This document shows positions 46,298 through 58,243 of a stretch of DNA of 64,000 nucleotides, in pieces. The notes beneath the pieces were generated by a model. That model made no database searches and had not been told where the DNA came from. It worked only from the letters and a program-made list of their open reading frames with translations. The translations under genes were made by a program, and so were the position numbers. The stretch comes from Corynebacterium stercoris (GTDB lineage: Bacteria; Actinomycetota; Actinomycetes; Mycobacteriales; Mycobacteriaceae). The DNA lies in the NCBI RefSeq assembly GCF_024160105.1, contig NZ_JAMFTQ010000003.1:62001-126000 (forward strand), in the 5' to 3' direction. Positions within the stretch are counted from its first letter, which is position 1, and every line of letters starts with the position of its first letter.

Positions 46298-46492
46298 GTT
46301 CCGGGTAGCGCTGCAGCTGTGTGTGCTGCTCAAGAGAGCAGTGGAAGTAGCAGCAATGGCAGAGATTCCGGCAAAGTTGCGACAACAGCACATATTTTCG
46401 CTCGGCGATTTTGTTGACGCAGCTTTGAACCAGCACTAGCATCGGTGCCGCCGCACGTATGTGGCATGTCAACAAGTAACGAGAGGAATCCC

Positions 46493-47026
46493 ATGTCCAA
46501 CCTGACCGGCACCTACACCATCGATCCGGCCCACACTTCCATCGGCTTTATCGTCCGCCACGCAATGGTGACCAAGGTCCGTGGCGAGTTCTCCGACTTC
46601 GACGCAACGCTGACCATCGCCGAGAACCCGGCCGAGAGCTCCGCATCCGGCACCGTCCGCACCGCCAGCATCGATACCCGCAATGAGGACCGCGATGCCC
46701 ACGTGCGCGGCGAGGACTTCTTCGCCGTCGAGCAGTACCCGGAGATGACCTTCAACGCCACCGGCTTCGATGTCGACGCTGCAGGTAACGGCACCGTCAC
46801 CGGCGACCTCACCATCAAGGAGACCACCAAGCCGGTCACCTTCGATGTCGAGACCTTCGGTGTCGAGGAGGACCCGTTCGGCAACACCCGCATCGGCTTC
46901 GAGGCTCGCACCACCATCAACCGCACCGAGTTCGGCATCGACTTCCAGGCCCCGCTGAACTCTGGCGGTATGCTGGTCAGCGAGAAGGTCGAGATCGAGA
47001 TCGAGGCATCCGGCATCAAGCAGTAG
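46493..47026 (+). CDS. YceI-family lipid-binding protein
   Basis: A 177-residue lipocalin-like protein of the YceI family, whose members bind polyprenoid or other long lipids. It has the typical start GTYTIDPAHTSIGFIVRHAM, SIDTRNEDRDAHVRGEDFF and ITIKETTKPVTFDVE-like segments (here LTIKETTKPVTFDVE). No signal peptide is present, so it is probably cytosolic. GAGAGGA lies before the ATG. A bidirectional terminator separates it from the PspC gene. Confidence 0.92.
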   Translation: MSNLTGTYTIDPAHTSIGFIVRHAMVTKVRGEFSDFDATLTIAENPAESSASGTVRTASIDTRNEDRDAHVRGEDFFAVEQYPEMTFNATGFDVDAAGNGTVTGDLTIKETTKPVTFDVETFGVEEDPFGNTRIGFEARTTINRTEFGIDFQAPLNSGGMLVSEKVEIEIEASGIKQ

Positions 47027-47060
47027 CCACTCCAACTGGGGTGCTCAGACCCCAAAAACA

Positions 47061-47097
47061 ACAAACGCGGCGACCGGTACATGGTCGCCGCGTTTGT
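47061..47097. terminator. Bidirectional terminator between yceI and the pspC-domain gene
   Basis: A perfect 15-bp stem (47061-47075 with 47083-47097) and 7-nt loop, with AAAAACA on the left and GTTTGTG on the right. It serves both convergent genes. Confidence 0.8.
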
Positions 47098-47116
47098 GTC
47101 GTCGGAAAGCGAAGTC

Positions 47117-47332
47117 CTAGAACTCCGCCGGCATGATCAACCAGGAAATGCCGTATGCCAGCACGCCCGGCAGGACACCGCCGAGGGCGAGGATGACGAA
47201 GACGATGCGGACCAGCGTGGAGTCCACACCGAGGTAGTTGGCGATGCCGCCGCAGACACCGGCAATCTTCTTGTCGGTCATGGAGCGGGTGAGCTTCTTC
47301 TCGGGCTGCGGAGCGGGGTACGGGGTGCTCAT
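47117..47332 (-). CDS. PspC-domain membrane protein
   Basis: A 71-residue protein: a short Pro-rich start, then the PspC domain [19 protein letters not shown] and a hydrophobic helix [20 protein letters not shown], ending [10 protein letters not shown]. In other bacteria PspC-domain proteins sense envelope stress; no psp partner gene lies nearby. It is monocistronic between terminators. Confidence 0.9.
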   Translation of the reverse strand: MSTPYPAPQPEKKLTRSMTDKKIAGVCGGIANYLGVDSTLVRIVFVILALGGVLPGVLAYGISWLIMPAEF

Positions 47333-47410
47333 GGTGGTTCACCTTTCAATGGGGTTTGTTTAGCTTTCACTCCCCATTGTCCGCAGTAATACGGATCACG
47401 GCAACGGGGT

Positions 47411-47938
47411 TTACCCCGATACGCACCCTGATTTTCCGGCCTCAACCTCGTCGTCGGTCTCGTCGTTCTTCGCCAGAAGGTCGGAGACGTCCGTCTCGAG
47501 GATGTTGTTCAGGAGCCGCTTCACGTCGTCGACGTTGACCAGCTCGAGGCCGTCGAACACCAGGCGGCGCACAACCTCGACGTGGTCGGGAGCGGCGTCG
47601 ACGATGCGCTCCATGCCTTCGTCGGTAAGGGTGACCAGCACGCCGCGCGCGTCATCCGGGCACGGGCCCTTCGTCACCAACCCGCGGCGCTCCATGCGGG
47701 AGACGAGGTGGGAGGCGCGGGAGCGGTCCCACGAGAGCGCGGTGCACAGGTCGCGGAGGCGGCACTCCCGATCCTCGCCTTCGGAGAGCACGACCAAAAC
47801 AGCGAACTCGGAGCTGCTGAGATTCGAGGTGGTCTGCAGCGCGTCGTCGATGGTGCGGGAGATCTTGCCCGCCGCAGTGATCATGAGCCGCCAAAGCTCC
47901 TGCTCTTCGTCGGTCAGCCAGTGTGCCGTGTTTGCCAT
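47411..47938 (-). CDS. MarR-family transcriptional regulator
   Basis: A 175-residue winged-helix regulator. The dimerisation helices flank SSSEFAVLVVLSEGEDRECRLRDLCTALS; the recognition helix is WDRSRASHLVSRMERRGLV, with the wing at PCPDDARGVLVTLTDEG. A charged tail (NDETDDEVEAGKSG) is added. The gene stands alone; a perfect operator-like palindrome 26 bp upstream of its ATG suggests autoregulation. Targets are not visible, as the other neighbour (sbcC-like) ends toward it. Confidence 0.92.
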   Translation of the reverse strand: MANTAHWLTDEEQELWRLMITAAGKISRTIDDALQTTSNLSSSEFAVLVVLSEGEDRECRLRDLCTALSWDRSRASHLVSRMERRGLVTKGPCPDDARGVLVTLTDEGMERIVDAAPDHVEVVRRLVFDGLELVNVDDVKRLLNNILETDVSDLLAKNDETDDEVEAGKSGCVSG

Positions 47939-47944
47939 GCGGAG

Positions 47945-47990
47945 AATATAACACCGGGCAGGCGCTTATTGACACGTCCCGTCAATAAGC
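47945..47990 (-). promoter_or_regulatory. MarR promoter and palindromic operator
   Basis: TATATT (47945-47950, minus strand) ends 6 nt before the marR ATG. Upstream, GCTTATTGAC and GTCAATAAGC (47964-47973 and 47981-47990) are perfect 10-bp arms around 7 bp, the size expected for a MarR dimer site and overlapping the -35 region. Confidence 0.7.
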
Positions 47991-48021
47991 ACTTCTTCAG
48001 GGTTGCCTAACTTCGCCCCCG

Positions 48022-50670
48022 CTACCCCCGCGGGAGCTTCAAATCGTCGATGGCCACGCGCTGCGCTGCATCGACCATATCGAAGCGTTGCGGGAAGCAC
48101 GTGAACACCAACACCTGCGCGCGCTTGCCCACGTCCCCGAACAGCACGTTCATGCGCCGCAAGCGCTCCGGATCCGTGGCGCCGAGGGCATCGTCCACCA
48201 CCACCGGCACGGGCGCGGTATCACCGCTGGCGCTCACAACGTCCGCGATTGCGAACCGCGCGAGAATTGCCAGCTGCTCCTTCGTGCCGCCGGAGAGTTC
48301 CGCCAGCGGAATCGGCGTGCCGTCCACAGTGCGCTCGGTGATGTCCAACGCGTCGCCAAAGGTGAAGTCCACACTCGGGCCGTAGAGCACCCGCGCGTGC
48401 TTGCGCAGCGCCTGGTTGAACGGGGCGGCGTATTTCGCGCGCGCTGCGTCGCGGTGGGTGCGCATCGTCTCGTACAACAGCTTCGCCGCCTCGGCGCGCC
48501 GCGTGGTGCGCTCGAGCTCGGACTTCGCCTTCTCCAACGCGGCCTCGGCACGGTCGGCACGCTCAGCCACGCCAGCGGCGATCTCGATGCGCCCGGCAAG
48601 CTCCGTAATCTTGCTGCGCGCATCCGCGTGGCGCTGCTCCAGGCTCGCCACCCGGTTCGCCGCACCCTGCGCCAGGCCGTCCGCAATCTCAGGGTGCGCG
48701 GCGCGCGCCGCCTCCGCGAGCGCGTCCGCCTCCTGCTTCGCCTCCGCCACCGCAGCGCGCGCCGCCTCCAGCGCAGCCTTGAGCGCGTCGCCCGGCTGCG
48801 CCTCCTCGGCCTTGGCCAGCTCGGCGCGCGCGGCAGCGAGCTCCGCGTCCTTCGCCTCGGCGAGCACGTCCACGCGCGCGAGCTCGGCCGCCGCGGGACG
48901 CTCGAGGTAGGGGCGCAGCGCGGCCTCGGCCTGCTCCAGCTCGCGCTCGGCGTTGCTCAGCGCAACTTCCTGCGTATCGACGTTTGCTTCAGCCGCCGCC
49001 TCGTCCACCCCATCTACACCCGGGGCGGCCTCAGCCAGTTCCGCTACGCGGGCGGTGAGTGCGGCCACCTCGGCGCGCATCATCGCCACGTCCTTGCCGC
49101 TGAGCAGGTCGTCCCGGCGGCGGCGCGCCGCGGTAAGTGCGGCGGCGTGTTCGGCGTGCAGGTCGCGCTGGGTGCGGGCCTCGGCAACACTCGCGCAGCG
49201 CACGGCCTCCAACAGTTCCTGCAGCTCCCGCTCGGCTTTGGTGAGCGCCTCGGCGGCATCCTGGCCGCCACGGTCCGCGCGCGAGGGCCTGAACACCACC
49301 GTGAAATCGCCGAGCGCCAGCTCAGTCCCGTCCACGACAGGCACTGAGGCCTTCCCCGCGTCGAGGGCTACCTCGGCGCCGTCGACACGCACGAAAGCCC
49401 CGTCTGGGCCGGCGACCTCAAGGCGCGCGGCGGCGGCGTCGAGCAGCGTGCGGCGCAGCGCCACCTCAGTCTCGGCCGCTTCGAGGGCGCGCACGTCCTT
49501 GTCGCTCACCGGCCGCTCGGGCGCGGCCGCCGTCAGCTCGGTTACCTCCGCATCGGCCTCTTCCGCGCGGCGGAGCTGCTCGGTGGCGCTCGCAAGCGTG
49601 CGGCGCACGCGCACCAGTTCGCGCACCCGCCCGGCGCGGCGGGCCTCCTCGCGGGCGGTGGCCACGGCCTCTTTTGCGGTGTCGCGGGCAGTAGTGAGCT
49701 CCGCGGCTTTCGTCTCCTCCGCGGCCGCCGCCTCGCGCGCGGGTGCCACGCGCCCTTGCAGCTCGCCTGCCTGGCGCTCAAGCTCCGTGGCGCGCTCGCG
49801 CACGGTCTCGCGCGCGGCGATGTCTTGTTCCGCGCGCTGCAAGGTCACCAGCTCGCGGGCGAGCTGCTCCCCCGCTGACTCGGCGCGCTGGAGCAGCTGC
49901 GCGGCCTCGGCGGCCTCCGCGGCGCGCGCCGCGGCCTCCTCGCGGGCCTGGGGCAGCTCGGCCTCGGCGGCGGCGACCTGCTCCACCTGGCGGGCGTGCT
50001 CGTCCACATAGCGCGCCAGCTCCGCCACCTGGGTTTTCAGCCGGTCGCGGTCCTCGCGTGCCGCGTCCACCGCGTGAAACAGCTCCTTGTACCCGGCCTT
50101 GGGCGCGGCACCCGGTGTCCAGTAGCGAGCGTACTCTTTCTCCACCGCGGCCATGAGTTCGGTGTCCTCGGCGCCCGCGCCGTCCCCCGCGGCTGCCTCG
50201 AGGGCCTTGCTGATGGAGGGGATTCCCGCCGCCGCGATCCCCGGATCCAGCTGGCCCTGGCGCAGAAATAGGGTGGCAGCGAGGTCGCGGTCCATGGAGG
50301 TTTCGAGGATGCGCTCCAGCTCGTCGTCGGCCTCGCGGCCGGTGAGTTTGCGGGGCCGCGGCGCGGTGATCGTCAGCTCAGACTGCGGGCTTTTCAGCCA
50401 CCGCTTGCGAATGGTGAAGTCGTACTCCCCCACCGTGGCCGCAAGTGTCACCTCGGGGGCGACGTCGCGCCCCACCGGCGCGCACGCTTTCACCTCTTTC
50501 TTCTTCGAGGTGGAGCGCTCGCGCAGCACCAGGTCGAGCGCGTCGAGCACACTCGACTTGCCCGCCTCGTTGCAGCCGTGGATCACCACCACGCCAGTCT
50601 CGGGCAGATCGCTCAGTTCCAGGTGCTCGATGCCGCGGAAATTCGCAACGTTCAAGGAATGGATGCGCAT
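48022..50670 (-). CDS. SbcC/Rad50-like ATPase
   Basis: Large SMC-type ATPase of 882 residues, partner of the following nuclease in the usual repair complex. Walker A GCNEAGKSS is at about 32-40, Q-loop LFLRQGQLD near 135, long Ala/Glu/Arg-rich coiled coils fill the middle, and the signature ELSGGTKEQLAILARFA and Walker B VPVVVDDALGATD close the head. No CxxC zinc hook is present; instead a small beta-rich insert (about 410-470, FVRVDGAEVALDAG ... LALGDFTVVFRPS) lies at mid-chain. It starts 3 bp after the metallophosphoesterase gene. Confidence 0.88.
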   Translation of the reverse strand: MRIHSLNVANFRGIEHLELSDLPETGVVVIHGCNEAGKSSVLDALDLVLRERSTSKKKEVKACAPVGRDVAPEVTLAATVGEYDFTIRKRWLKSPQSELTITAPRPRKLTGREADDELERILETSMDRDLAATLFLRQGQLDPGIAAAGIPSISKALEAAAGDGAGAEDTELMAAVEKEYARYWTPGAAPKAGYKELFHAVDAAREDRDRLKTQVAELARYVDEHARQVEQVAAAEAELPQAREEAAARAAEAAEAAQLLQRAESAGEQLARELVTLQRAEQDIAARETVRERATELERQAGELQGRVAPAREAAAAEETKAAELTTARDTAKEAVATAREEARRAGRVRELVRVRRTLASATEQLRRAEEADAEVTELTAAAPERPVSDKDVRALEAAETEVALRRTLLDAAAARLEVAGPDGAFVRVDGAEVALDAGKASVPVVDGTELALGDFTVVFRPSRADRGGQDAAEALTKAERELQELLEAVRCASVAEARTQRDLHAEHAAALTAARRRRDDLLSGKDVAMMRAEVAALTARVAELAEAAPGVDGVDEAAAEANVDTQEVALSNAERELEQAEAALRPYLERPAAAELARVDVLAEAKDAELAAARAELAKAEEAQPGDALKAALEAARAAVAEAKQEADALAEAARAAHPEIADGLAQGAANRVASLEQRHADARSKITELAGRIEIAAGVAERADRAEAALEKAKSELERTTRRAEAAKLLYETMRTHRDAARAKYAAPFNQALRKHARVLYGPSVDFTFGDALDITERTVDGTPIPLAELSGGTKEQLAILARFAIADVVSASGDTAPVPVVVDDALGATDPERLRRMNVLFGDVGKRAQVLVFTCFPQRFDMVDAAQRVAIDDLKLPRG

Positions 50671-50673
50671 GGG

Positions 50674-51822
50674 TTAGACCTCCGTCGACAAGCGGAACAG
50701 CAGGTTCACCGCGTCGCGCGCGGCGGGATCGGCACCAGTTGCGGAGCGCTGCACAAGTTCGTGCATCGCCTCGCGCGCGTAGCCGGAAAGCGGCACGTTT
50801 TCCAGCTCCTCGTCGCTGGGCGCCAGGCGCAGGTCGGCGAGGCGCTCGCGCTCGTACAGCGCCGCGAACACCGGCTCCAGCGCGGCGAGCTCGCGCTGCA
50901 GCGTCGCGTTCGCCTCCAGCCCCAGCGTGCCGGTGATGGCGTACTTCACCACGGTGCGGTCCTTGTTCGGGTACTCGCGCAGGTCGGCGATGAGCTGCTC
51001 AACGTCCGCCGCGTCCGCGACCTCCCACGCGCGCGCCTCGAACGCCCACGCCCCGGTCGGCGCCTTCTCCACCCGCACATCCGACGAGAGCCCTTGCTTT
51101 TCGACGCCTACTACCAGAGCATTGCCCGAATCCGCCTCACCGCCGCCGGATTCGCGCTCCAGAAAATCCGTCGTCTCCGGCGAGCCCGAGAACCAGACGC
51201 GCCCCGATACCCCCAGCGACTGGGACGAGTGCGTGTCGCCGAGCGCGACGTAGTCAATGGTGCCGTTATCAAGCGCCGCCTCCAGGCACGGCAGGTTGAT
51301 CAGCGCCGCGGTCTCTTCCTTGCCATAGCCCTCCACCTGGCCGTGGCCGACCAGGATGCGGATGTTTTCGCTCGGCTTAAGGTCGCGGATCGCGCGGGCG
51401 CAGAGGTCCTCGGAGGGGTACTTCGTCATCAGCGGCGCCGCCACGATCTCCACGCCCTCTCGCACCTGGATCGGTTCGGAGGAACCCAGCACGGTCACGC
51501 CCTCGATGCCCTCCGTCGAAGCGAAGATGGAGTCCGCCACCAGCGGGTCGTGGTTGCCGGGCAGCAGGTACACCGGCACGGGCAGCTTGCGAAGCGCCTC
51601 AAGCGCGCGGCCGAGCGTGGCGCGCTCCAGCGCGTTGTGCTCGAACACATCGCCCGCGACGACGATGAACTCGGCGCCGTGCTCCGTGGCCAAAGCGCCG
51701 AGTTTCTCAACCGCGCGGAGGCGGGAATCGTCGAAACGCGATTGCGCTTCGGCGGGCAGGAAACTGCGGGTCATGCCGATCTGCAGGTCGGAGGTGTGGA
51801 TGAAGGTGACAGCGTGCGCCAT
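50674..51822 (-). CDS. SbcD/Mre11-like DNA repair metallophosphoesterase
   Basis: Metal-dependent nuclease of 382 residues. The phosphoesterase motifs are in order: HTSDLQIGM (variant of SDxHLG, with Gln for His), AGDVFEHN, LPGNHDP, GHGQVEGYG and YVALGDTHSSQ. The start at 51822 has AAGGA 8 nt upstream; an ATG three codons earlier overlaps that site. It forms an operon with the SbcC-like ATPase. Confidence 0.88.
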   Translation of the reverse strand: MAHAVTFIHTSDLQIGMTRSFLPAEAQSRFDDSRLRAVEKLGALATEHGAEFIVVAGDVFEHNALERATLGRALEALRKLPVPVYLLPGNHDPLVADSIFASTEGIEGVTVLGSSEPIQVREGVEIVAAPLMTKYPSEDLCARAIRDLKPSENIRILVGHGQVEGYGKEETAALINLPCLEAALDNGTIDYVALGDTHSSQSLGVSGRVWFSGSPETTDFLERESGGGEADSGNALVVGVEKQGLSSDVRVEKAPTGAWAFEARAWEVADAADVEQLIADLREYPNKDRTVVKYAITGTLGLEANATLQRELAALEPVFAALYERERLADLRLAPSDEELENVPLSGYAREAMHELVQRSATGADPAARDAVNLLFRLSTEV

Positions 51823-51881
51823 GGTCTCCATCCTTACCAGCCGCCCCTCTTCAACCCCCACCCCGAGTAGCCCCCTTGTTT

Positions 51882-52055
51882 CTACACCGCTCGCTCTTGC
51901 GAGTGCACTTGCCCTTCGTCTCGAGCGAGAGTTATTTCTTCAAGCGCCACACGCATCGCTTCGTCCTCGCTCAGCATCTGCCCGCGTGCCGCAACGTGGC
52001 GCCGTATCTCCGTGAAGGCATCGAGCAGCCGCTCTCCGGTTGATGTGGTTTTCAA
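51882..52055 (-). CDS. Small 57-residue protein of unknown function
   Basis: A short frame starting TTG at 52055 with a near-perfect AAAGGAGG ribosome site 7 nt upstream, which is the main evidence that it is a gene. The product KTTSTGERLLDAFTEIRRHV ... LSEDEAMRVALEEITLARDE is predicted helical and charged, with the size and look of a ribbon-helix-helix or antitoxin-like regulator, but I cannot assign it. A TAGCGT box near 52094 may be its -10. It sits between the sbcD-like and SWIM genes. Confidence 0.55.
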   Translation of the reverse strand: MKTTSTGERLLDAFTEIRRHVAARGQMLSEDEAMRVALEEITLARDEGQVHSQERAV

Positions 52056-52139
52056 CTGGAAACCTCCTTTGCGTGCATTAACGACGTTTACTTCCACGCT
52101 ACCCCAGCAACCCCACCGGAGCCAGAGTAAAAAGCTCAC

Positions 52140-52953
52140 CTACTCCCCGTCGACGAGCATGTCGTAGAGCTTTTCAATGTCGGAAACTGCGAACATCTGG
52201 TCGATGTTGGTGAAGCTCACGGACCCCATGGCGGCGCGCAGGAGCTGGAGATCGGAATCGTCGATCATCGGGGCGACTTTCGGGTTGGGAAGCGCCGGCA
52301 GCTCGCGCCCCGCCCAGAAGTAGGGCGAGCCGGCCTCCGCATTCGACTGCGCCAGGTTGTGGGCGCCGCGGCGCAGCAGCTCCTCGACGATGTTCGCGCT
52401 CATGCCCCGCAGGGCGAAAACGAGCAGCGGCTGGGTGTCGATGCCGCCCGCCGCTACCTCGGCCAGCGCCACCCCGTGCTTGCACACCGCCGCGGAATCC
52501 GGGCAGTCGCAGATGAAATGCACCTCCGTGCCCTTCTTGGCCAGCATCACGTCTAAGAATGCGTCGGGGAAGTCGCCGCGCTCTGCCCTGCCCTGCGCGC
52601 CCGGCGCGGCGGCCAGGTCGTTGACGGCCTGCTGCAGTTCCCGGTTCCCACGCGGCGGCAGGAGGATGGTCACGTCGAAAGGCTCGTTCTGGCTGCCCGC
52701 CACCTTCGCGTCGACGCGGCCGGTGCGGTAGCGCACGTCCAGCACGTGCCCGTTGGCGGCGTACTGGTGGCCGCGTTTGGCGCGTCCCGCGTCCGTCTGG
52801 CGCAGCGCCGCGTTGAGCAGCCGCATCGCCGCAGGCGACATGCTGGCCGCCGCCTGCTCCAGCTGCGGCGCACCCGTCTCCTCGGCGGTGTACACGCGCC
52901 GCTTCGCCCCGAAGTTCGCGTAGATGACGTTGTCGTCTGATCCGCGCACGCCC

Positions 52954-52961
<8 letters not shown>
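52140..52961 (-). CDS. SWIM zinc-finger protein
   Basis: A 273-residue protein with one SWIM motif, CDCPDSAAVCKHGVAL (CxC...CxH), a zinc site used to bind DNA or proteins. The rest is mostly helical and has no catalytic motif. It overlaps the helicase gene by 8 bp (ATGGCTAA), and SWIM proteins are commonly encoded next to SNF2 helicases, so the two probably act together on DNA. Confidence 0.88.
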
Positions 52962-55920
<2,959 letters not shown>

Positions 55921-55951
55921 GGTAACTCACCTGGCCGCAATGGCGCGGGAG

Positions 55952-55997
55952 CATAATATGCGCGAATGCTCATGCAGTACGCTCTAGGCATTCGTGC
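55952..55997 (+). promoter_or_regulatory. putP promoter and leader stem-loop
   Basis: CATAAT/TAATAT at 55952-55959 is a good -10 box. Just after it, GCGCGAATGC (55960-55969) pairs with GCATTCGTGC (55988-55997) with one mismatch, a stem-loop or operator at the start of the putP leader, before the GAAGGGAG ribosome site. Confidence 0.5.
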
Positions 55998-56009
55998 GAA
56001 GGGAGAGAC

Positions 56010-57584
56010 ATGACTGAGAACTTCTGGCTCGTGCTGGCCATCGTGCTGTACTTCGGCGTGATGGTGGGCATCGGCTTCTACTCGTGGCTGCAAACCAAGA
56101 AGTATGACGACTACGTGCTCGGCGACCGCGGCCTCAACCCGCTCGTCGCCGGACTGTCCGCGGGCGCGTCCGACATGAGCGGCTGGCTGCTCATGGGCCT
56201 GCCCGGCGCGCTGTTCGTCGCCGGCATGAGCGAGCTGTGGATTGTCATCGGCCTGTTCATCGGTACCTGGGCGAACTGGAAGTGGGTCGCCCCGCGTCTG
56301 CGCTCCTACACCGAGGTGGCCAACAACTCGATCACGCTGCCGAGCTTCTTCGAGAACCGCACGCACGACACCTCGCGCATCCTGCGCTTCGCCGCCGCGG
56401 TGATCATCATCTTCTTCTTCACCTTCTACGTCTCCTCCGGCATGGTCTCCGGCGGCCGCTATTACGAGTCCACCTTCGGCGGCGATTACTTGACGGGCAT
56501 GCTCATCGTCGGCTCCATCACGGTGCTCTACACCTTCATCGGCGGCTTCCTCGCCGTGAGCTACACCGACGTCGTGCAGGGCGGGCTCATGTTCCTCGCC
56601 CTCATCATCGTCCCCATCATGGCCCTGTTCGCGCTGGACAACCCGGCCGACATCTTCACCTGGGCCACCGACAACGCCTACGGCCCGCACCCGGAGGGCA
56701 ACCCCACCTACTTCAACATGGTCGCCGGCGTCTCCGCCGCCACCATCATCGGCAACCTCGCCTGGGGCCTGGGCTACTTCGGCCAGCCCCACATCGTCAC
56801 CCGCTTCATGGCGCTGCGCTCCCCCGCCGAGGCCCGCTCCGCCCGCCGCACCGGCATGATCTGGGTCGCCATTTGCTACATCGGCGCCATCTTCACCGCG
56901 CTCGTGTCCACCGTGTACTTCTCCCAGAAGTCCGCCAGCGTCACCGACCAGACCAACTTCGAGACGATCTTCCTCGACCTCGCGCGCCTGATGTTCCACC
57001 CGCTGATCGCCGGCATCATCCTCACCGCCGTGCTCGCCGCGATCATGTCCACCATGTCCTCGCAGCTGCTCATCACCTCCTCCGCGCTCATCGAGGACCT
57101 CTACCGCATCTTCAACAAAAAGCCCTCCCAGACCACCCTGCTGGTGCTCTCCCGCACCATGGTCGTCCTCGTCGCCATCGCGGCCATGCTCATGGCCGTC
57201 AACCCCTCCGACACCATCCTCGGCCTCGTCGGCTTCGCGTGGGCCGGCTTCGGCGCCGCATTCGGCCCGGTGGTCGTGGCGTCGCTGTACTGGAAGCGCC
57301 TCACCGCGCCGGGCGCCATCGCGGGCATGGTCGTCGGCGCGCTCACCGTGTTCATCTGGGGCTCCGTCCCCGCCACCTCGGCGATGATTTACGAGATCGT
57401 CCCGGGTGTCATCTTCGCCACCATCGCCATGGTCGCCGTCTCCCTGTTCACGCAGCCCAAACCGGGTGTCGCCGCCGAGTTCGACCGCGCCGTCGCCGTC
57501 ACCGAATACGCCCTCGCCCACCCCGAGGCCACCTTCAGCGACGCCATGGAGGGAACCGCAGCGCCGCACCCAGCGTCTAACTAA
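56010..57584 (+). CDS. putP: Sodium/proline symporter
   Basis: SSS-family importer of 524 residues and about 13 helices, taking up proline for nutrition or osmoprotection. It has DYVLGDRGLNPLVAGLSAGASDMSGWLLMG at the first helices (Na-binding region), GGFLAVSYTDVVQGGLMF and LAAIMSTMSSQLLITSSALIED. The N-terminus and length match PutP. The HNH-type gene begins 3 bp after its stop. Confidence 0.95.
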   Translation: MTENFWLVLAIVLYFGVMVGIGFYSWLQTKKYDDYVLGDRGLNPLVAGLSAGASDMSGWLLMGLPGALFVAGMSELWIVIGLFIGTWANWKWVAPRLRSYTEVANNSITLPSFFENRTHDTSRILRFAAAVIIIFFFTFYVSSGMVSGGRYYESTFGGDYLTGMLIVGSITVLYTFIGGFLAVSYTDVVQGGLMFLALIIVPIMALFALDNPADIFTWATDNAYGPHPEGNPTYFNMVAGVSAATIIGNLAWGLGYFGQPHIVTRFMALRSPAEARSARRTGMIWVAICYIGAIFTALVSTVYFSQKSASVTDQTNFETIFLDLARLMFHPLIAGIILTAVLAAIMSTMSSQLLITSSALIEDLYRIFNKKPSQTTLLVLSRTMVVLVAIAAMLMAVNPSDTILGLVGFAWAGFGAAFGPVVVASLYWKRLTAPGAIAGMVVGALTVFIWGSVPATSAMIYEIVPGVIFATIAMVAVSLFTQPKPGVAAEFDRAVAVTEYALAHPEATFSDAMEGTAAPHPASN

Positions 57585-57587
57585 GGT

Positions 57588-58232
57588 GTGAGACTCTATC
57601 TAGCACTTCTAACCCTCTGCACCATCGCCATCGCCCCGTTCCCGACGGGGCTTTTGCGTATCGACGTCCCCTCCCCACCCATCCGTCACACCGTCCTCGG
57701 CTACGACAGAACGGCCGCCTTCGGCACCTGGGCCCCGCTTTCCGACGGCTGCGACACCCGCACAACAGCCATGGCCCACGCCTGGCAGCAGGCCGGCGCC
57801 GCCGTCTCCTGCCACATCCCGTATGCTGCCTGGGATGCCGCCCCCATCCGCGACCCCTACACCGGCGAGCCCATCCTCCCCGGCGATGTGGAGCTGGACC
57901 ACCTCTACCCCCTCGCCGCCGCGTGGGACATGGGTGCCTACGCCTGGCCCCGCGAGAAGCGCCTCGCCTTCGCCAATGATCCGGCCAACCTCATCGTCAC
58001 ATCCTCGGCCGCCAACCAGGCGAAATCCGACATGCTGCCCTCCGAGTGGCTCCCGCCCGAGCGCCGCGCCCGCTGTGCGTACGCGCGCCAGCTCGCGAGC
58101 GTCGCCAAGCAGTACGCCCTGCCCCTGCCCGCCCCGGACCAGCGCGCGATGCGCCGCGCCTGCGCCGGCTTCCAGGGCCTCGCTTCCCGACGCTTCCTGA
58201 CACCGCGCGAGGAATACCCGCGCGTGCCGTAG
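57588..58232 (+). CDS. Probable secreted HNH-type nuclease (DUF1524)
   Basis: A 214-residue protein with an N-terminal hydrophobic segment (RLYLALLTLCTIAIAPF) that looks like a signal peptide or anchor. The nuclease core is VELDHLYPLAAAWDMGA followed by FANDPANLIVTSSAANQAKSD and LPSEWLPP, the His-Asn pattern of the DUF1524/HNH fold. Four cysteines could form disulfides outside the cell. The GTG start lacks a good ribosome site and is 3 bp after putP, so expression may depend on coupling. Confidence 0.82.
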   Translation: MRLYLALLTLCTIAIAPFPTGLLRIDVPSPPIRHTVLGYDRTAAFGTWAPLSDGCDTRTTAMAHAWQQAGAAVSCHIPYAAWDAAPIRDPYTGEPILPGDVELDHLYPLAAAWDMGAYAWPREKRLAFANDPANLIVTSSAANQAKSDMLPSEWLPPERRARCAYARQLASVAKQYALPLPAPDQRAMRRACAGFQGLASRRFLTPREEYPRVP

Positions 58233-58235
58233 AGT
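58230..58235 (+). promoter_or_regulatory. -10 box TAGAGT of the small membrane gene
   Basis: TAGAGT, whose first three bases are also the stop codon of the HNH gene, ends 8 nt before ATG 58244; no ribosome site is present. Confidence 0.45.
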
Positions 58236-58243
58236 AAGCGGAC

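Noticed and set aside
46290..46475. Short minus-strand frame between cmtR and yceI
   Set aside because: No ribosome site, no -10 spacing and a Cys/His-rich composition without a motif; the cmtR promoter overlaps its end.
38000..46500. Direct repeat of the tRNA-Arg 3' end as an attachment site
   Set aside because: Looked for GAATCCTGTCGGGGACACCA-like sequence by eye through the accessory region and found none.
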